Below, one piece after another: positions 47,442-56,452 of a DNA stretch of 64,000 nucleotides. This DNA comes from Planctomycetota bacterium. GTDB lineage: Bacteria > Planctomycetota > B15-G4. The stretch is taken from assembly GCA_020638905.1 (NCBI GenBank), contig JACKHP010000004.1, positions 199,995-263,994 on the forward strand. Direction: 5' to 3'. The translations under genes and the position numbers were made by a program. Below the pieces are notes generated by a model that made no database searches, was not told the DNA's origin, and saw only the letters and a list, made by a program, of their open reading frames with translations. Position 1 is the stretch's first letter. Every line of letters starts with the position of its first letter.

Positions 47442-48857
47442 ATGACCGAATCGCCCCAGACCGTCACCGTCCTCGGCGGAGGACTCGCGGGCCTCGCGGC
47501 CGCCCAGCGGTTCGCCGAGAACGGCTGGAAGGTCACGGTGCTCGAGATCGAGGACCACGTGGGCGGGCTCGCGAGCTCGTTCGAGCAGGACGGGTACACG
47601 TACGACCACGGCCCGCACCGGCTGTACAGCAACCTCGACGAGCTCAACGAGCACTTCAAGACGGTGCTCGACGGCAACTGGGACTACCGCGACCGGCTCT
47701 CGCGCATCTACATGCGCAAGAAGTTCTTCGACTACCCGCTGAAGGTCGGCAACGTCGTCACCAGCCTCGGCGCATGGACGATGTTCCGGTCGTTCCTCGA
47801 CTACTTCGTGGCGCGCACGCGCAACGCGATCAAGCCCATCGCCGACGACAACTTCGAGGCGTGGATCATCAAGCGCTTCGGGCGCACGCTCTACGAGCTG
47901 TTCTTCGGGACCTACACGCGCAAGGCGTGGGGCATCCCGTGCACGCAGATCTCGGCCGACTGGGCCGCGCAGCGCATCTCGCAGCTCGACCTGTGGGACA
48001 CGGTCAAGAAGACGATCTTCCGGCCGAAGAACGAGGTGCGCTCGCTGGTGAGCAAGTTCCTGTACCCGAAGACCGGCGGCATCGGCGCGCTGGGACGGGG
48101 CTACGAGCGGCTCATCCTGCGCGACGGCGGCACGGTGGTCACGAGCGCCGAGGTCGTGCGGCTCGAGAGCGAGGGCGGCCGGATCACCGGTGCGGTCTAC
48201 CGCAAGGACGGGACCGAGCACGTCCAGCGCAGCGACATCTTCGTGAGCACGATGCCGCTCACGCTGCTCATCCCGATGCTGGGCGACGTGGTGCCGGCCG
48301 AGGTCACCGCGGCCAAGGACGCGCTCGTCCACAAGGGCATCGTGTTCGCGTACGTCAAGCTCGACCGCGAGCAGCTCACGCCCGACCACTGGATCTACAT
48401 CCCCGAAGAGCACATCGCCGTCCACCGCATCAGCGAGTTCACGAACTTCAGCAAGGACTGCGCGCCCGACGGCAAGACCATGGTCTGCGCCGAGATCACG
48501 TCCACGAAGGGCGACGCGTACTGGACGTCCACCGACGAGCAGATCCTCGACCTGGCCAAGCGCAACCTGGTCGAGCTCGGACTGCTCGACGAGCGCGACG
48601 TGCTGCCGGGCGGCTTCGTGCGGCGCGTCGACTACGCCTACCCGATCTACGACCTCACGTACCGCGGCAACGTGCGCACGCTGACCCAGTACCTGAAGGG
48701 TTTCGAGAACCTGGTCTCGACCGGCCGCCAGGGCCTGTTCCGCTACGGCAACATGGACCACTCGGTCGCCATGGGCCACGCCGTGGCCAAGCGCATCCTC
48801 GAGGACGCGGCCGTCGACCACGAGCAGATCGCGGCGGCCGAAGAGTACTTCGGGTGA
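47442..48857 (+). CDS. FAD-dependent amine-oxidase/UDP-galactopyranose-mutase-like flavoprotein
   Basis: 471 residues. Rossmann dinucleotide motif GGGLAGLAAAQ (about 12-22), then the conserved LEIEDHVGGLASSF and YDHGPHRLYS, which resemble UDP-galactopyranose mutases and phytoene-desaturase-like enzymes (GxGGR.S, PH...). The C-terminal GNMDHSVAMGHAVA closes the FAD site. In a polysaccharide cluster it may ring-contract or oxidise a nucleotide sugar. Start ATG 47442; it ends in a GTGA overlap with the next methyltransferase. Confidence 0.82.
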   Translation: MTESPQTVTVLGGGLAGLAAAQRFAENGWKVTVLEIEDHVGGLASSFEQDGYTYDHGPHRLYSNLDELNEHFKTVLDGNWDYRDRLSRIYMRKKFFDYPLKVGNVVTSLGAWTMFRSFLDYFVARTRNAIKPIADDNFEAWIIKRFGRTLYELFFGTYTRKAWGIPCTQISADWAAQRISQLDLWDTVKKTIFRPKNEVRSLVSKFLYPKTGGIGALGRGYERLILRDGGTVVTSAEVVRLESEGGRITGAVYRKDGTEHVQRSDIFVSTMPLTLLIPMLGDVVPAEVTAAKDALVHKGIVFAYVKLDREQLTPDHWIYIPEEHIAVHRISEFTNFSKDCAPDGKTMVCAEITSTKGDAYWTSTDEQILDLAKRNLVELGLLDERDVLPGGFVRRVDYAYPIYDLTYRGNVRTLTQYLKGFENLVSTGRQGLFRYGNMDHSVAMGHAVAKRILEDAAVDHEQIAAAEEYFG

Positions 48858-49753
48858 GCATGCAAGAGGAGGTCTCGGCCCTGCGCGAGGTGCCGTGCCT
48901 CTTCTGCGGGGTGCACGACGAGAAGATCCGCTTCCACGACGGCGTCTACCGCGTGGTCGAGTGCAGGCGCTGCGGACACGTCTACGTGAACCCGCGCCTG
49001 CCCACCGAGCGCCTGCACGAGATGTACCAGGAGGAGTACTGGACCTCCGAGCGCGCCAAGGAGTTCGGCTACACGCAATACCTCGCCGAACGTCCGCTCT
49101 ACCTGCGCACCTACGCCATGCGCAGCGCGCTGATCGACGCCTACGTCGCCCGGCCCGGCGCCGTGCTCGACGTGGGCTGCGCGGCGGGGTTCTTCCTGAA
49201 GGTCATGCACGACAAGGGCTGGCGCACCACCGGCATCGAGATCAGCAAGCCGATGGTCGAGTACGCGCGCGGCGAGCTCGGCCTGCCCGACATGCGGCGC
49301 GGCGACCTGCTGACGGTCGAGCTGCCCGAGAGAGCCTACGACGTGATCACGCTGTGGGACGTGATCGAGCACCTCGAGGACCCGGGCGCCCACCTCGCCC
49401 GCGCGCACCAGGCCCTCGCGGACGACGGCATCCTGGTGCTCGAGACGCAGAACGTGGCCTCGCGCTTCGCGCGCCTGCTCGGTCCCAAGTGGCAGCACTA
49501 CAAGCACGAGGAGCACCTCTACCACTTCCACCCGGAGACCCTCGAGCGGCTGCTGCGCGAGGCGGGCTTCCGGCTCGTCGAGAACACGCCGAAGCGCGGC
49601 GGCAAGTACGTCAGCATGGGATTCCTGGTCGAGCGCGTCGGACGCCTGCACCCCCTGCTCTCGGTGCTGGCCTCGCCGCTCAAGGTGTTCTCGGGTGCCT
49701 CGCTGTACGTGAACCTGCGCGACGAGATGGTGGCCGTCGCGAAGAAGGCGTAG
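48854..49753 (+). CDS. SAM-dependent methyltransferase with N-terminal zinc ribbon
   Basis: 299 residues. A Cys4 ribbon (CLFC ... CRRCG) at the N-terminus is followed by a class I methyltransferase domain with VLDVGCAAGFFL, TGIEIS and the DVIEHLEDP loop. The start is GTG 48854, overlapping the preceding stop codon; ATG 48860 is also possible. Members of this type methylate sugars or lipid-linked intermediates. Six bp separate it from the next methyltransferase. Confidence 0.86.
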   Translation: MSMQEEVSALREVPCLFCGVHDEKIRFHDGVYRVVECRRCGHVYVNPRLPTERLHEMYQEEYWTSERAKEFGYTQYLAERPLYLRTYAMRSALIDAYVARPGAVLDVGCAAGFFLKVMHDKGWRTTGIEISKPMVEYARGELGLPDMRRGDLLTVELPERAYDVITLWDVIEHLEDPGAHLARAHQALADDGILVLETQNVASRFARLLGPKWQHYKHEEHLYHFHPETLERLLREAGFRLVENTPKRGGKYVSMGFLVERVGRLHPLLSVLASPLKVFSGASLYVNLRDEMVAVAKKA

Positions 49754-49759
49754 GGCCCG

Positions 49760-50533
49760 GTGGACCGCGAGGCGTTCCGGCAGTTCGCCGATCTCGAGCA
49801 GCGCCACTGGTGGTTCCGCGGGCGCCGAGGCTGCTACGTCCCGCTGCTCGAGCACGTGCTCGCGCGCGACCTCGGACGCGCGCCGCGCGACCTGCTGGTG
49901 GTCGACGTGGGCTGCGGCGTGGGCGGATTCCTCGCGCCGCTGCAGCGATTCGGACGGGTGCTCGGACTCGAGCTCGACGAGCCGTCGATCGCGTACTGCC
50001 GCGAACGCGGGCACCGGGAGACGCTCGTCGCGCGCAGCGACGCGCTGCCGCTGCCGCCGTCCAGCGTCGACCTGCTCACGCTCTGGGACGTGCTGGAGCA
50101 CACTCCGGACGACCGCGTCGTGCTGCGCGAGCTGCTGGCCACGCTCAGGCCCGGCGGCCACCTCGCGCTCTCGCTGCCGGCGTATCCGTGGCTGTACGCG
50201 AACAACGACCGCGTGGCGCACCACTTCCGCCGCTACACCCGCGGCGAGATCGTCGGCAAGCTGCGCGAGGCCGGCTTCGCGGTGCGCAAGGCGACCTACG
50301 TGAACGTGGCGCTCGCGCCGCTCATCGTCCCGACCGTGCTGGCGATCAAGACGGTCGAGGACGTCTTCCGCATCGAGGCCGGGGGACGCACGAACCTCTC
50401 GGTCTCGCCGCCGGCCCCGTTGAACGCCGCGCTGGCCGCGATCTTCTCCGGCGAGCAGCGCCTGCTGCGGCACGTCTCCTCGCCCTTCGGGCACTCGCTC
50501 TTCTGCGTCGCCCGCCGTCCGGCGAGCTCGTGA
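49760..50533 (+). CDS. SAM-dependent methyltransferase
   Basis: 257 residues from GTG 49760. The N-terminal RQFADLEQRHWWFRGRR is common in family 11/23 methyltransferases of polysaccharide clusters. SAM motifs are VVDVGCGVGGFL, LGLELDEPSI and WDVLEHTPDD. It ends in a hydrophobic segment and a GTGA overlap with the next gene. Confidence 0.87.
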   Translation: MDREAFRQFADLEQRHWWFRGRRGCYVPLLEHVLARDLGRAPRDLLVVDVGCGVGGFLAPLQRFGRVLGLELDEPSIAYCRERGHRETLVARSDALPLPPSSVDLLTLWDVLEHTPDDRVVLRELLATLRPGGHLALSLPAYPWLYANNDRVAHHFRRYTRGEIVGKLREAGFAVRKATYVNVALAPLIVPTVLAIKTVEDVFRIEAGGRTNLSVSPPAPLNAALAAIFSGEQRLLRHVSSPFGHSLFCVARRPASS

Positions 50534-51363
50534 ACGCGCGCGCCCCGGCTCCCCCCGCCGCCGGCATGTCCCCGCGCGCCGCCACCGCCTGGGGACTGGC
50601 CTACGCCGCGCTCGTGCTCGCGCTGCTTGCCGTGCGCGCCGCGCCGTTCGCCGACGCTCCGCTGCGCGCGGGACGCCTGGTCGAGCTCGTCGCCCCCGAC
50701 GCCCTGAGTCCGCTGCCCGGCGACGGCAACCTGCTCGTGCCGCTGCTGCTCGGCGCGGACGGCGGCGCGCCCGGGGCCGACGCGGACGGACGCCTGTTCA
50801 CGGGCCTGCTGCCGCTGCTGTTCGCGCTCCTGGCCTTCGTCTGGACGTCGTCCCGCGCCTCGCGCGTGGCGCGCGCGGCGCTGCTCGTGGCGGGCGCCCT
50901 CGCGTTCTCGGGCGTGGCGACCCATCCCTGGCTGCCGCCGCTGGGCGTGGCCCTGCTCGCGCCCCTCGCCGGCCTCGGACTGGCCGCGCTGCTGCGCCGC
51001 GACGACGACCGGCGCGGCGCGGGCGCACCGCTGCTCGTGGGCACCCTCTCGGTGTTGCTGGCGGGCGCGCTGGGCGCCGCGGCAGCAGAGGCCGGCGCGC
51101 ACACCGAGACCGCGCTCGTGCAGCCGATCGTCGAGCGCCTGCTCGCGCGGGGATGCCCGACACCCGACGCGGCGCAGGTCCACCTCACGGCGGGACACCT
51201 GCTGAGACTGGCCGACGAGGCCGCGCTGGCGTCGTTCGCGGCGATGGTCGCACTGCTGCTGCTGCTCAAGAGCCGGCGCGTGCCGGCGCTGCTGCTCGTG
51301 TTCGCGGTGACCGCGGCCGACCTCCTGCGCGAGCCGCTCGCAGCCGCCCTGCGCGGCGGATGA
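50530..51363 (+). CDS. Ala/Leu-rich polytopic membrane protein, unknown function
   Basis: 277 residues from GTG 50530, which overlaps the preceding stop codon. Six or more hydrophobic helices (for example AATAWGLAYAALVLALLAV, LFTGLLPLLFALLAF, AAMVALLLLLKS). No motif was recognised. Its coupling to the methyltransferase and glycosyltransferase genes suggests an envelope role. It converges on the 51382 gene with an 18-bp gap. Confidence 0.7.
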   Translation: MNARAPAPPAAGMSPRAATAWGLAYAALVLALLAVRAAPFADAPLRAGRLVELVAPDALSPLPGDGNLLVPLLLGADGGAPGADADGRLFTGLLPLLFALLAFVWTSSRASRVARAALLVAGALAFSGVATHPWLPPLGVALLAPLAGLGLAALLRRDDDRRGAGAPLLVGTLSVLLAGALGAAAAEAGAHTETALVQPIVERLLARGCPTPDAAQVHLTAGHLLRLADEAALASFAAMVALLLLLKSRRVPALLLVFAVTAADLLREPLAAALRGG

Positions 51364-51381
51364 ACCGCGCGCCCGGCGCGC

Positions 51382-52026
51382 TCACGCCACGTGCGCGGAG
51401 ACCGCCACGAGACGCCGGTCCGCCAGCAGCAGCGCCCCGCAGCACCACAGGGCGGCGTGCAGCAGTCCGAGTCCTCCGCCCGTGTCGCCCAGCCGCGGGA
51501 CGAGCAGCGCCACGAACGAGCCGACGCCGCTGCCGTCGAGCCACGGTCGCAGGTGACCGAGCACGAGCAATCCCCACAGCGCCGGCACCAGGATCGCGCG
51601 GTCGAAGCACGCGCCGAGCAGCAGTCCACCCGCGCACAGCAGGCCCAGCTCGACCAGCAGCAGCAGGGGCGCCTCGGGCAGTCCGCCCGCCGCCAGCGCG
51701 GTGACCGCCGCCACCGGCAGCACCGCCAGCAACAGTCCCATCCAGCGGCGCACGAGGGCGAAGCCGCCGTCCTTGGCGCGGCGTAGCAGCAGCAGGCCGC
51801 TGCGGGCGTCCTTGCCCACCTCGAGCGGCTCGGCCAGGGACAACACGAGCGCGCCCGCGAAGAGCAGCGAGCCGTGGCGCACCTCCTCGACGAAGCCCTC
51901 GTCGCCGCCGAGCACGCCGCGCGCGAGCTGCGTGCCCAGCCAGGCGGCCGCCGCGGACACGGCGATCACCGGCAGGGCCGAAGGCACCAGCAGCGTCCGG
52001 CGGAGCGTGGAGAGGACGACGCGCAT
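51382..52026 (-). CDS. Polytopic membrane protein, possibly ABC-2-like
   Basis: 214 residues with six probable membrane helices. The N-terminus MRVVLSTLRRTLLVPSALPVIAVS and the layout resemble ABC-2-type permease subunits, but no ATPase gene is adjacent. Start ATG 52026 was chosen; the frame is open 84 bp further upstream, but that part is Arg-rich. Function unknown. Confidence 0.65.
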   Translation of the reverse strand: MRVVLSTLRRTLLVPSALPVIAVSAAAAWLGTQLARGVLGGDEGFVEEVRHGSLLFAGALVLSLAEPLEVGKDARSGLLLLRRAKDGGFALVRRWMGLLLAVLPVAAVTALAAGGLPEAPLLLLVELGLLCAGGLLLGACFDRAILVPALWGLLVLGHLRPWLDGSGVGSFVALLVPRLGDTGGGLGLLHAALWCCGALLLADRRLVAVSAHVA

Positions 52027-52135
52027 GGCGGCCCATGATATCCACGGCGGGCCGCGGAGCCGAACGCGTCGCGCATCCCGTCCGCGGACCTCGGACCCCG
52101 ATCGCGCCACCGGGCGTCCGACGGACGGACGCGAC

Positions 52136-52657
52136 TCAGCTGCGTTCGAGCGCGGCCACGGGGGCCAGGCCGCCCGACGGCGGCATGCGCATGAGCACCA
52201 TCCCGCGCAGGTGCTCGCGCGGCACCGGGCCGAAGTCGCGGCTGTCCACCGAGACGCGCCGGTGGTCGCCGAGCACGAAGAACTCGTCGTCGGCCAGCGG
52301 CGTGTCGGGGAAGCTGTCGGACGCGTTCATGCCCGCCGGGATCTCCTCGTGCACCACGCGGCCGTTGCGCAGCACGAGTCCGCGCTGCATGGCGATGTGG
52401 TCGCCGGGACCGGCCACGATGCGCTTCACCAGCACCTCGCCGTCGACCTCGAGCACCACCGTATCGCCCACGCCGACCATCTCCCGCACCCACGACGGGT
52501 CGAAGACGAAGATCCGGTCCCCGTCCTGCAGCGCTTCCTGCATCGAGGTGCCCGAGACGCGGTAGACCGTGAACAGCGTCATGCGCACGACGCCCGCCAG
52601 CACCACGATCGCCAGGGCGACGCGCGCGAACAGCAGGGCGTGACGACGGACGGACAC
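52136..52657 (-). CDS. lepB: Signal peptidase I
   Basis: 173 residues, one N-terminal membrane helix (about 6-30). Catalytic Ser38 is in SGTSMQ and Lys78 in VLVKRIVAGPGD. The later FVLGDHRRVSVDSRDFGPV is the conserved box of S26 peptidases. It is shorter than E. coli LepB, like many single-helix forms. The start is GTG 52657; no ATG lies before the helix. It releases Sec-exported proteins. Confidence 0.92.
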   Translation of the reverse strand: MSVRRHALLFARVALAIVVLAGVVRMTLFTVYRVSGTSMQEALQDGDRIFVFDPSWVREMVGVGDTVVLEVDGEVLVKRIVAGPGDHIAMQRGLVLRNGRVVHEEIPAGMNASDSFPDTPLADDEFFVLGDHRRVSVDSRDFGPVPREHLRGMVLMRMPPSGGLAPVAALERS

Positions 52658-52780
52658 GGGCAAGCGTCGGCTCCGGACGGACGGAGTGCCCCTATCGACC
52701 GCCCCCCCGGCGCGTGTTGAGGCGCGCTTTCGTCCTCCGTCGTGGTGGCAGCGGGCCTGCGGCGAGGGCACACTGCCGGC

Positions 52781-55300
52781 ATGCCGCCCACTCGGAGGGA
52801 CTCGCCGAGCCTGCTCTGGCCGATGCTGGCCCTGGTGGCGGTGCCGGCGCTGCTCCTGTTCCCGGCCCTGTTCGGCTCGCGCGCCTTCGTGGGACTGCCG
52901 GTCACGGCGCTCGAACCCTGGCGCGCCGCCCTCGATCCCGTGGCGCGGGTCGAGGTGCGCGAGGCCGCGCTGCCGCTCACCGGCGACAAGACCTTCTCGT
53001 GCTGGCCGCTGCTCTCGGTCTCGCTCGAGCGCCTGGCCTCCGGCGAGCTGCCGCTGTGGGACGCGGACAACCTGCTCGGCGTGCCGCTGCTGGCCCAGGC
53101 CACCCAGGGCGCGCTCCATCCGCTCAACTGGACGGCGCTCCTGCTGCCGCTCGAACGCGCGTTCGGCTGGACGGCCTTCCTGCAGTGGGCGCTGGCCGGC
53201 GTCTTCGCGTGCCTGCTCGCGCGCTCCCTGGGGCTCGACCGCGCACCGAGCTGGCTGGCCGGCCTCACGTTCATGCTCTGCGGCTACCTCTCCGTGCGCG
53301 GACACTGGTATCCGATCACCGGCGCGGCGCTCTACCTGCCGCTGGCGCTGCTGGCCGTCGAGCGCCTCTTCGGCGGTGGCCGCGCCCTGTGGACGGGCGT
53401 GCTCGCGCTGGCCGTGGGCGGTGCGCTGCTCTCGGGCTTCCTGCAGGGCGCCGTGCACCTGTGCTACGCCGCCGCGCTCTGGGCGGCCGCGCGCCTGTGG
53501 ACGACGCACCGCGCGGGCGGCGTCGAGCGCGTCCAGGGACGACGCGCCGCGCGCCTCGCGGCGCTCGGTGCGCTGCTCGGACTCGCGATCGGCATGCCGC
53601 AGCTCGGCCCCTCGCTCGAATACGTGGCCGGCGGAGAGTCGGCGCGCGCGTCGGCCGAGGTCTCGGCGATCCGCAGCGAACTCGCCATGCGGCCCACGAC
53701 GCAGCTCCTGCTCCTGGCGCCGGACGCCTTCCTCACGCCGGTCGAGGCGGCGCACCATCCGCTCACGCAGCTCGGGGCGCGCGGCGGCGCGTTGCGCGCG
53801 ATCCTGTGCAAGACGCAGGGCAACGCCGTCGAGACCGCCGGCTGGATCGGACTCGTCCCGCTGCTGCTGGCGCTGTGCGGGATGGGCGCGCGCGGCCGCG
53901 GGCGGGTGCTCGCCACGGCGCTCTTCGCGGCAGGCCTGCTGCTGCCGCTGGACACGCCGCTGCTCGAGGTCGTGTGCCGGCTGCCGGGACTCTCCCAGGG
54001 CGACCCGCGACGCTTCCTGGTGCTGCTCGGTCTGGGCGGCGCGCTGCTCGCCGCCTTCGGCCTGCGACGCGTGCGCGAGTTCGGCGCGCCGCGCTGGCTC
54101 TCGTGGCTCACGGCCGCCCTCGCCATCGGCGCGGGTGCGGCGGCCTACGCGCTCGTGCTGGGCGACCATCGCTGGCCCGAGCTGCTGGCCGATCCGCTGG
54201 CCGCCGTCTTCGGCGTCGACCGCGCCACCGTGCTGCAGAGCGGCGACGCCCTGCAGTACGACCGCGAGATCCTGATCACGGCCCTGCTGAGGCTCTCGCT
54301 GCTGGCCTGCGCGACCACCGTGCTGTTCGAGCTGACGCGCCTGCGTCCCCGCGCCCGACGGGTGGCGAGCGGGACGCTCGTGCTGGTGGCCGCGCTCGAC
54401 CTCGTGGCGCACGCCCAGCGCGAGGTCGTGACCGTCGATGCGCGCGACGTGTTCGCCACGCCGGCCCAGATCGAGCGTCTCGCCGACGACGGCGCCGCGC
54501 CGGGACGGCTCGTGCGCGTGCACGCCGCCGGCGCCGAGGGCCTGATCGACGTGCCGCTGCCGCCGAACACGGGACTGCCGTTCGGCGTGCGCGACCTGTG
54601 CGGCTACTTCGCGCTGGCGCCGAAGCGCTTCGTCGACGTGCTCGAGACCGTCGAGGAGGGCTGCACGTACGACCTCGGACTCGCCGCGCTGCGCGATCCC
54701 GCCGTGCTCGCGTCACCGACGCTCGAGTTGCTGTGCGTCTCGCGCGCGCTCGTGACGTCCGACGCGAACGTACCCGGCTGGCGCGACGCGGGCACGATCG
54801 GCGACGCGCGCCTGCTCGAGCGCGAGGCGCCCGTCCCGCGCGCGTGGTTCGCCGGCGGACGGGCACGCGCCGACGCGGACGAGGTGCTCGACGACCTGCG
54901 CGCCGGTGCCAGCCGCGCGCGCGCGCCGCTCGAGCCACTGCCCGACGGGACGCGTCCCGAGGACCTGCTCGACCCGGCGGTGTTCGGAGACGTCCCGTCG
55001 GGCGTGCCGGTGACGATCGCGCACGAGCTGCCCGAGTCGCTCGAACTCTCGCTCGACGCGCCGGTCCCCGGCCTCGTGGTGCTGGCCGACGAATGGCTGC
55101 CCGGCTGGACGGCCGACGTCGACGGCGCGCCGGCGCCGATCGTCCCCGCGTACCACGCGCTGCGAGCGGTGCCGGTGAGCGCCGGTCGGCACGTGGTCAC
55201 GTTGCGCTACCGCTCGGCGGCCTGGACGCCCTCGTGGATCGCCGCGCTCGTGGGGCTGCTGGGGACGATCGCGTTCCTGGTGCGCGGGCGCCGGGACTGA
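52781..55300 (+). CDS. YfhO-like polytopic membrane protein (second copy)
   Basis: 839 residues from ATG 52781. The layout matches the 43848-46577 protein: an N-terminal periplasmic-facing segment, WDADNLLGVPLLAQATQGALHPLNW, a tract of about 12 helices, a soluble beta-rich C-terminal domain (LPGWTADVDGAPAPIVPAYHALRAV) and a final helix. YfhO relatives transfer sugars from polyprenyl phosphate to envelope polymers. Its stop codon is 96 bp before the hexamer array of the four-helix-bundle cassette. Confidence 0.82.
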   Translation: MPPTRRDSPSLLWPMLALVAVPALLLFPALFGSRAFVGLPVTALEPWRAALDPVARVEVREAALPLTGDKTFSCWPLLSVSLERLASGELPLWDADNLLGVPLLAQATQGALHPLNWTALLLPLERAFGWTAFLQWALAGVFACLLARSLGLDRAPSWLAGLTFMLCGYLSVRGHWYPITGAALYLPLALLAVERLFGGGRALWTGVLALAVGGALLSGFLQGAVHLCYAAALWAAARLWTTHRAGGVERVQGRRAARLAALGALLGLAIGMPQLGPSLEYVAGGESARASAEVSAIRSELAMRPTTQLLLLAPDAFLTPVEAAHHPLTQLGARGGALRAILCKTQGNAVETAGWIGLVPLLLALCGMGARGRGRVLATALFAAGLLLPLDTPLLEVVCRLPGLSQGDPRRFLVLLGLGGALLAAFGLRRVREFGAPRWLSWLTAALAIGAGAAAYALVLGDHRWPELLADPLAAVFGVDRATVLQSGDALQYDREILITALLRLSLLACATTVLFELTRLRPRARRVASGTLVLVAALDLVAHAQREVVTVDARDVFATPAQIERLADDGAAPGRLVRVHAAGAEGLIDVPLPPNTGLPFGVRDLCGYFALAPKRFVDVLETVEEGCTYDLGLAALRDPAVLASPTLELLCVSRALVTSDANVPGWRDAGTIGDARLLEREAPVPRAWFAGGRARADADEVLDDLRAGASRARAPLEPLPDGTRPEDLLDPAVFGDVPSGVPVTIAHELPESLELSLDAPVPGLVVLADEWLPGWTADVDGAPAPIVPAYHALRAVPVSAGRHVVTLRYRSAAWTPSWIAALVGLLGTIAFLVRGRRD

Positions 55301-55395
55301 GCGTCGTCACGACCCGGCGGCGCGAGGTGCGACGGCCGACGCGAGAGGAGCGGTGATCCGAGGTCGCGCGCGCTGACGGTCCGAACGGACGAAGG

Positions 55396-55664
55396 CGAAC
55401 CGGAACCGAAGCTGAAGGCCGAAGCCGAGGCCGAGGCCGATCCCGATCCCGAACCCGATCCCGAACCCGATCCCGAACCCGATCCCGATCCCGATCCCGA
55501 TCCCGATCCCGAACCCGAACCCGAAGGCCGAAGCCGAACCCGAAGGCCGAAGCCGAACCCGAAGGCCGAAGCCGAACCCGAAGGCCGAAGCCGAACCCGA
55601 AGGCCGAGGCCGAGGCCGAAGCCGACAGCAACAGCAACAGCAACTGCAACTGCAACTGCAACGA
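55396..55664. repeat. Hexanucleotide array, left side of the four-helix-bundle cassette
   Basis: Period-6 sequence whose unit drifts along its length: GAACCG, GAAGCC, GATCCC/GAACCC mixtures, four copies of a 19-nt unit GAACCCGAAGGCCGAAGCC, then AGCAAC and TGCAAC units. The period is kept while the unit changes. The array ends about 25 bp before hairpin 1, with a 12-nt palindrome (GCCGACGTCGGC) in between. Frames through it give two-residue repeats only. Confidence 0.92.
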
Positions 55665-55689
55665 GGGCCGACGTCGGCAGCGAGGCTAC

Positions 55690-55755
55690 GGTTCCTTTCT
55701 CCAGGAGGTCGTGGGTCCCCGGGGGTGAACCCACGACCTCCTGGAGAAAGGAACC
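55690..55755 (+). promoter_or_regulatory. Long perfect hairpin over the ribosome site of four-helix-bundle gene 1
   Basis: A 27-nt left arm (55690-55716) and an exact complement (55729-55755) enclose a 12-nt loop. The 3' arm contains GGAGAAAGGAA, the likely Shine-Dalgarno sequence, and ends 4 nt (TTCC) before the ATG at 55760. In mRNA the ribosome site would be fully paired. Such a stem is also a potential RNase III substrate. Confidence 0.85.
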
Positions 55756-55759
55756 TTCC

Positions 55760-56080
55760 ATGTTCGATGCTTTGGAAATCAGCCTCGAGACGATTGCGGC
55801 TCTTCGCGAGCCTTTGCGGGTGATCCGTTCGACCGATGGCGATCTCTACCGGCAGATGCGGCGCGCAGGGTCTTCCATCCCTCTGAACATCGCCGAAGGT
55901 GGGCGCCGCGTCGGCAAGGATCGCAAGCACCTGTGGCGTGTCGCGCTGGGCAGCGCCGAGGAAGTACGCGTCGCGTTGCGCACTGCGGTGGCCTGGGGAG
56001 ATCTCGACGAGGCGCGGCTCGTGCGTCCCCTCGCGCTGCTCGATCGCGTGACGGCGATGCTTTGGAAGATGACCCGCTGA
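55760..56080 (+). CDS. Four-helix-bundle protein (23S-IVS/TIGR02436 family), copy 1
   Basis: 106 residues. Family hallmarks are SSIPLNIAEG (38-47) and ALGSAEEVRVALRTA (62-76), in the usual order with four predicted helices and the C-terminal MLWKMT. The family (PF05635) includes proteins encoded in intervening sequences of bacterial 23S rRNA and Avd of diversity-generating retroelements; it forms basic pentameric barrels that bind nucleic acid. This gene starts 4 nt after a 27-bp hairpin and converges on a paralogue sharing many identical positions. No reverse transcriptase or rRNA is in the window. Confidence 0.88.
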   Translation: MFDALEISLETIAALREPLRVIRSTDGDLYRQMRRAGSSIPLNIAEGGRRVGKDRKHLWRVALGSAEEVRVALRTAVAWGDLDEARLVRPLALLDRVTAMLWKMTR

Positions 56081-56085
56081 AGCAA

Positions 56086-56119
56086 GCGGGCGCGGCGAGC
56101 GCGAGCTCGCCGCGCCCGC
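56086..56119. terminator. Perfect 15-bp hairpin between the convergent four-helix-bundle genes
   Basis: GCGGGCGCGGCGAGC (56086-56100) pairs exactly with 56105-56119 around the loop GCGA. It lies in the 44-bp gap between the two stop codons. It is probably a bidirectional terminator, or the central structural element of the cassette. There is no T-tract. Confidence 0.6.
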
Positions 56120-56124
56120 GTCGG

Positions 56125-56448
56125 TCAATGCGTCATGCGCCACAGCATCTGGAGGATGCGCGTCAGCGTCTCGTGTGCCGCGAGGCACTCGTCGCGCGAG
56201 AGGTCACCGAAGGACTCGGCCACGCGCAGGATGGCGCCGACTTCTTCGGCGCTGCCGTGTGCGATGCGCCAGTGGTGGCGACGGTCGCGACCGTCGCGAC
56301 CACGCCCCTCGGCGAGGTTGAGCGCGATGGACGCTGCGGCCGTGCGCAGCTGCGTGTGCAGGCGGCCGTCGCAGCGGCGGATACGGATCAACGGCTGACG
56401 CAGATCAACGATGAGCTGGTAGGCGGCCTCGAGGCAGTCGAATCGCAT
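56125..56448 (-). CDS. Four-helix-bundle protein (23S-IVS/TIGR02436 family), copy 2
   Basis: 107 residues from ATG 56448 (MRFDCLEAAYQLI). Shares with copy 1 the pattern LRxPLxxIRxxDGxL, SIxLNxAEG (40-48), WRxAxGSAEEV (60-70) and MLWxMT at the end, but the overall sequence has diverged widely. An upstream in-frame ATG at 56532 would translate the hairpin itself and is unlikely. The start codon lies 4 nt after a 30-bp hairpin, exactly as in copy 1. Probable RNA-binding protein; no catalytic residues seen. Confidence 0.87.
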   Translation of the reverse strand: MRFDCLEAAYQLIVDLRQPLIRIRRCDGRLHTQLRTAAASIALNLAEGRGRDGRDRRHHWRIAHGSAEEVGAILRVAESFGDLSRDECLAAHETLTRILQMLWRMTH

Positions 56449-56452
56449 CGGA

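Noticed and set aside
55207..55761. Frames through the hexamer array giving Phe-Gly or Pro-Glu dipeptide repeats
   Set aside because: Any frame across a period-6 array stays open. The repeats are intergenic, their units change, and no start site or conserved flank supports translation.
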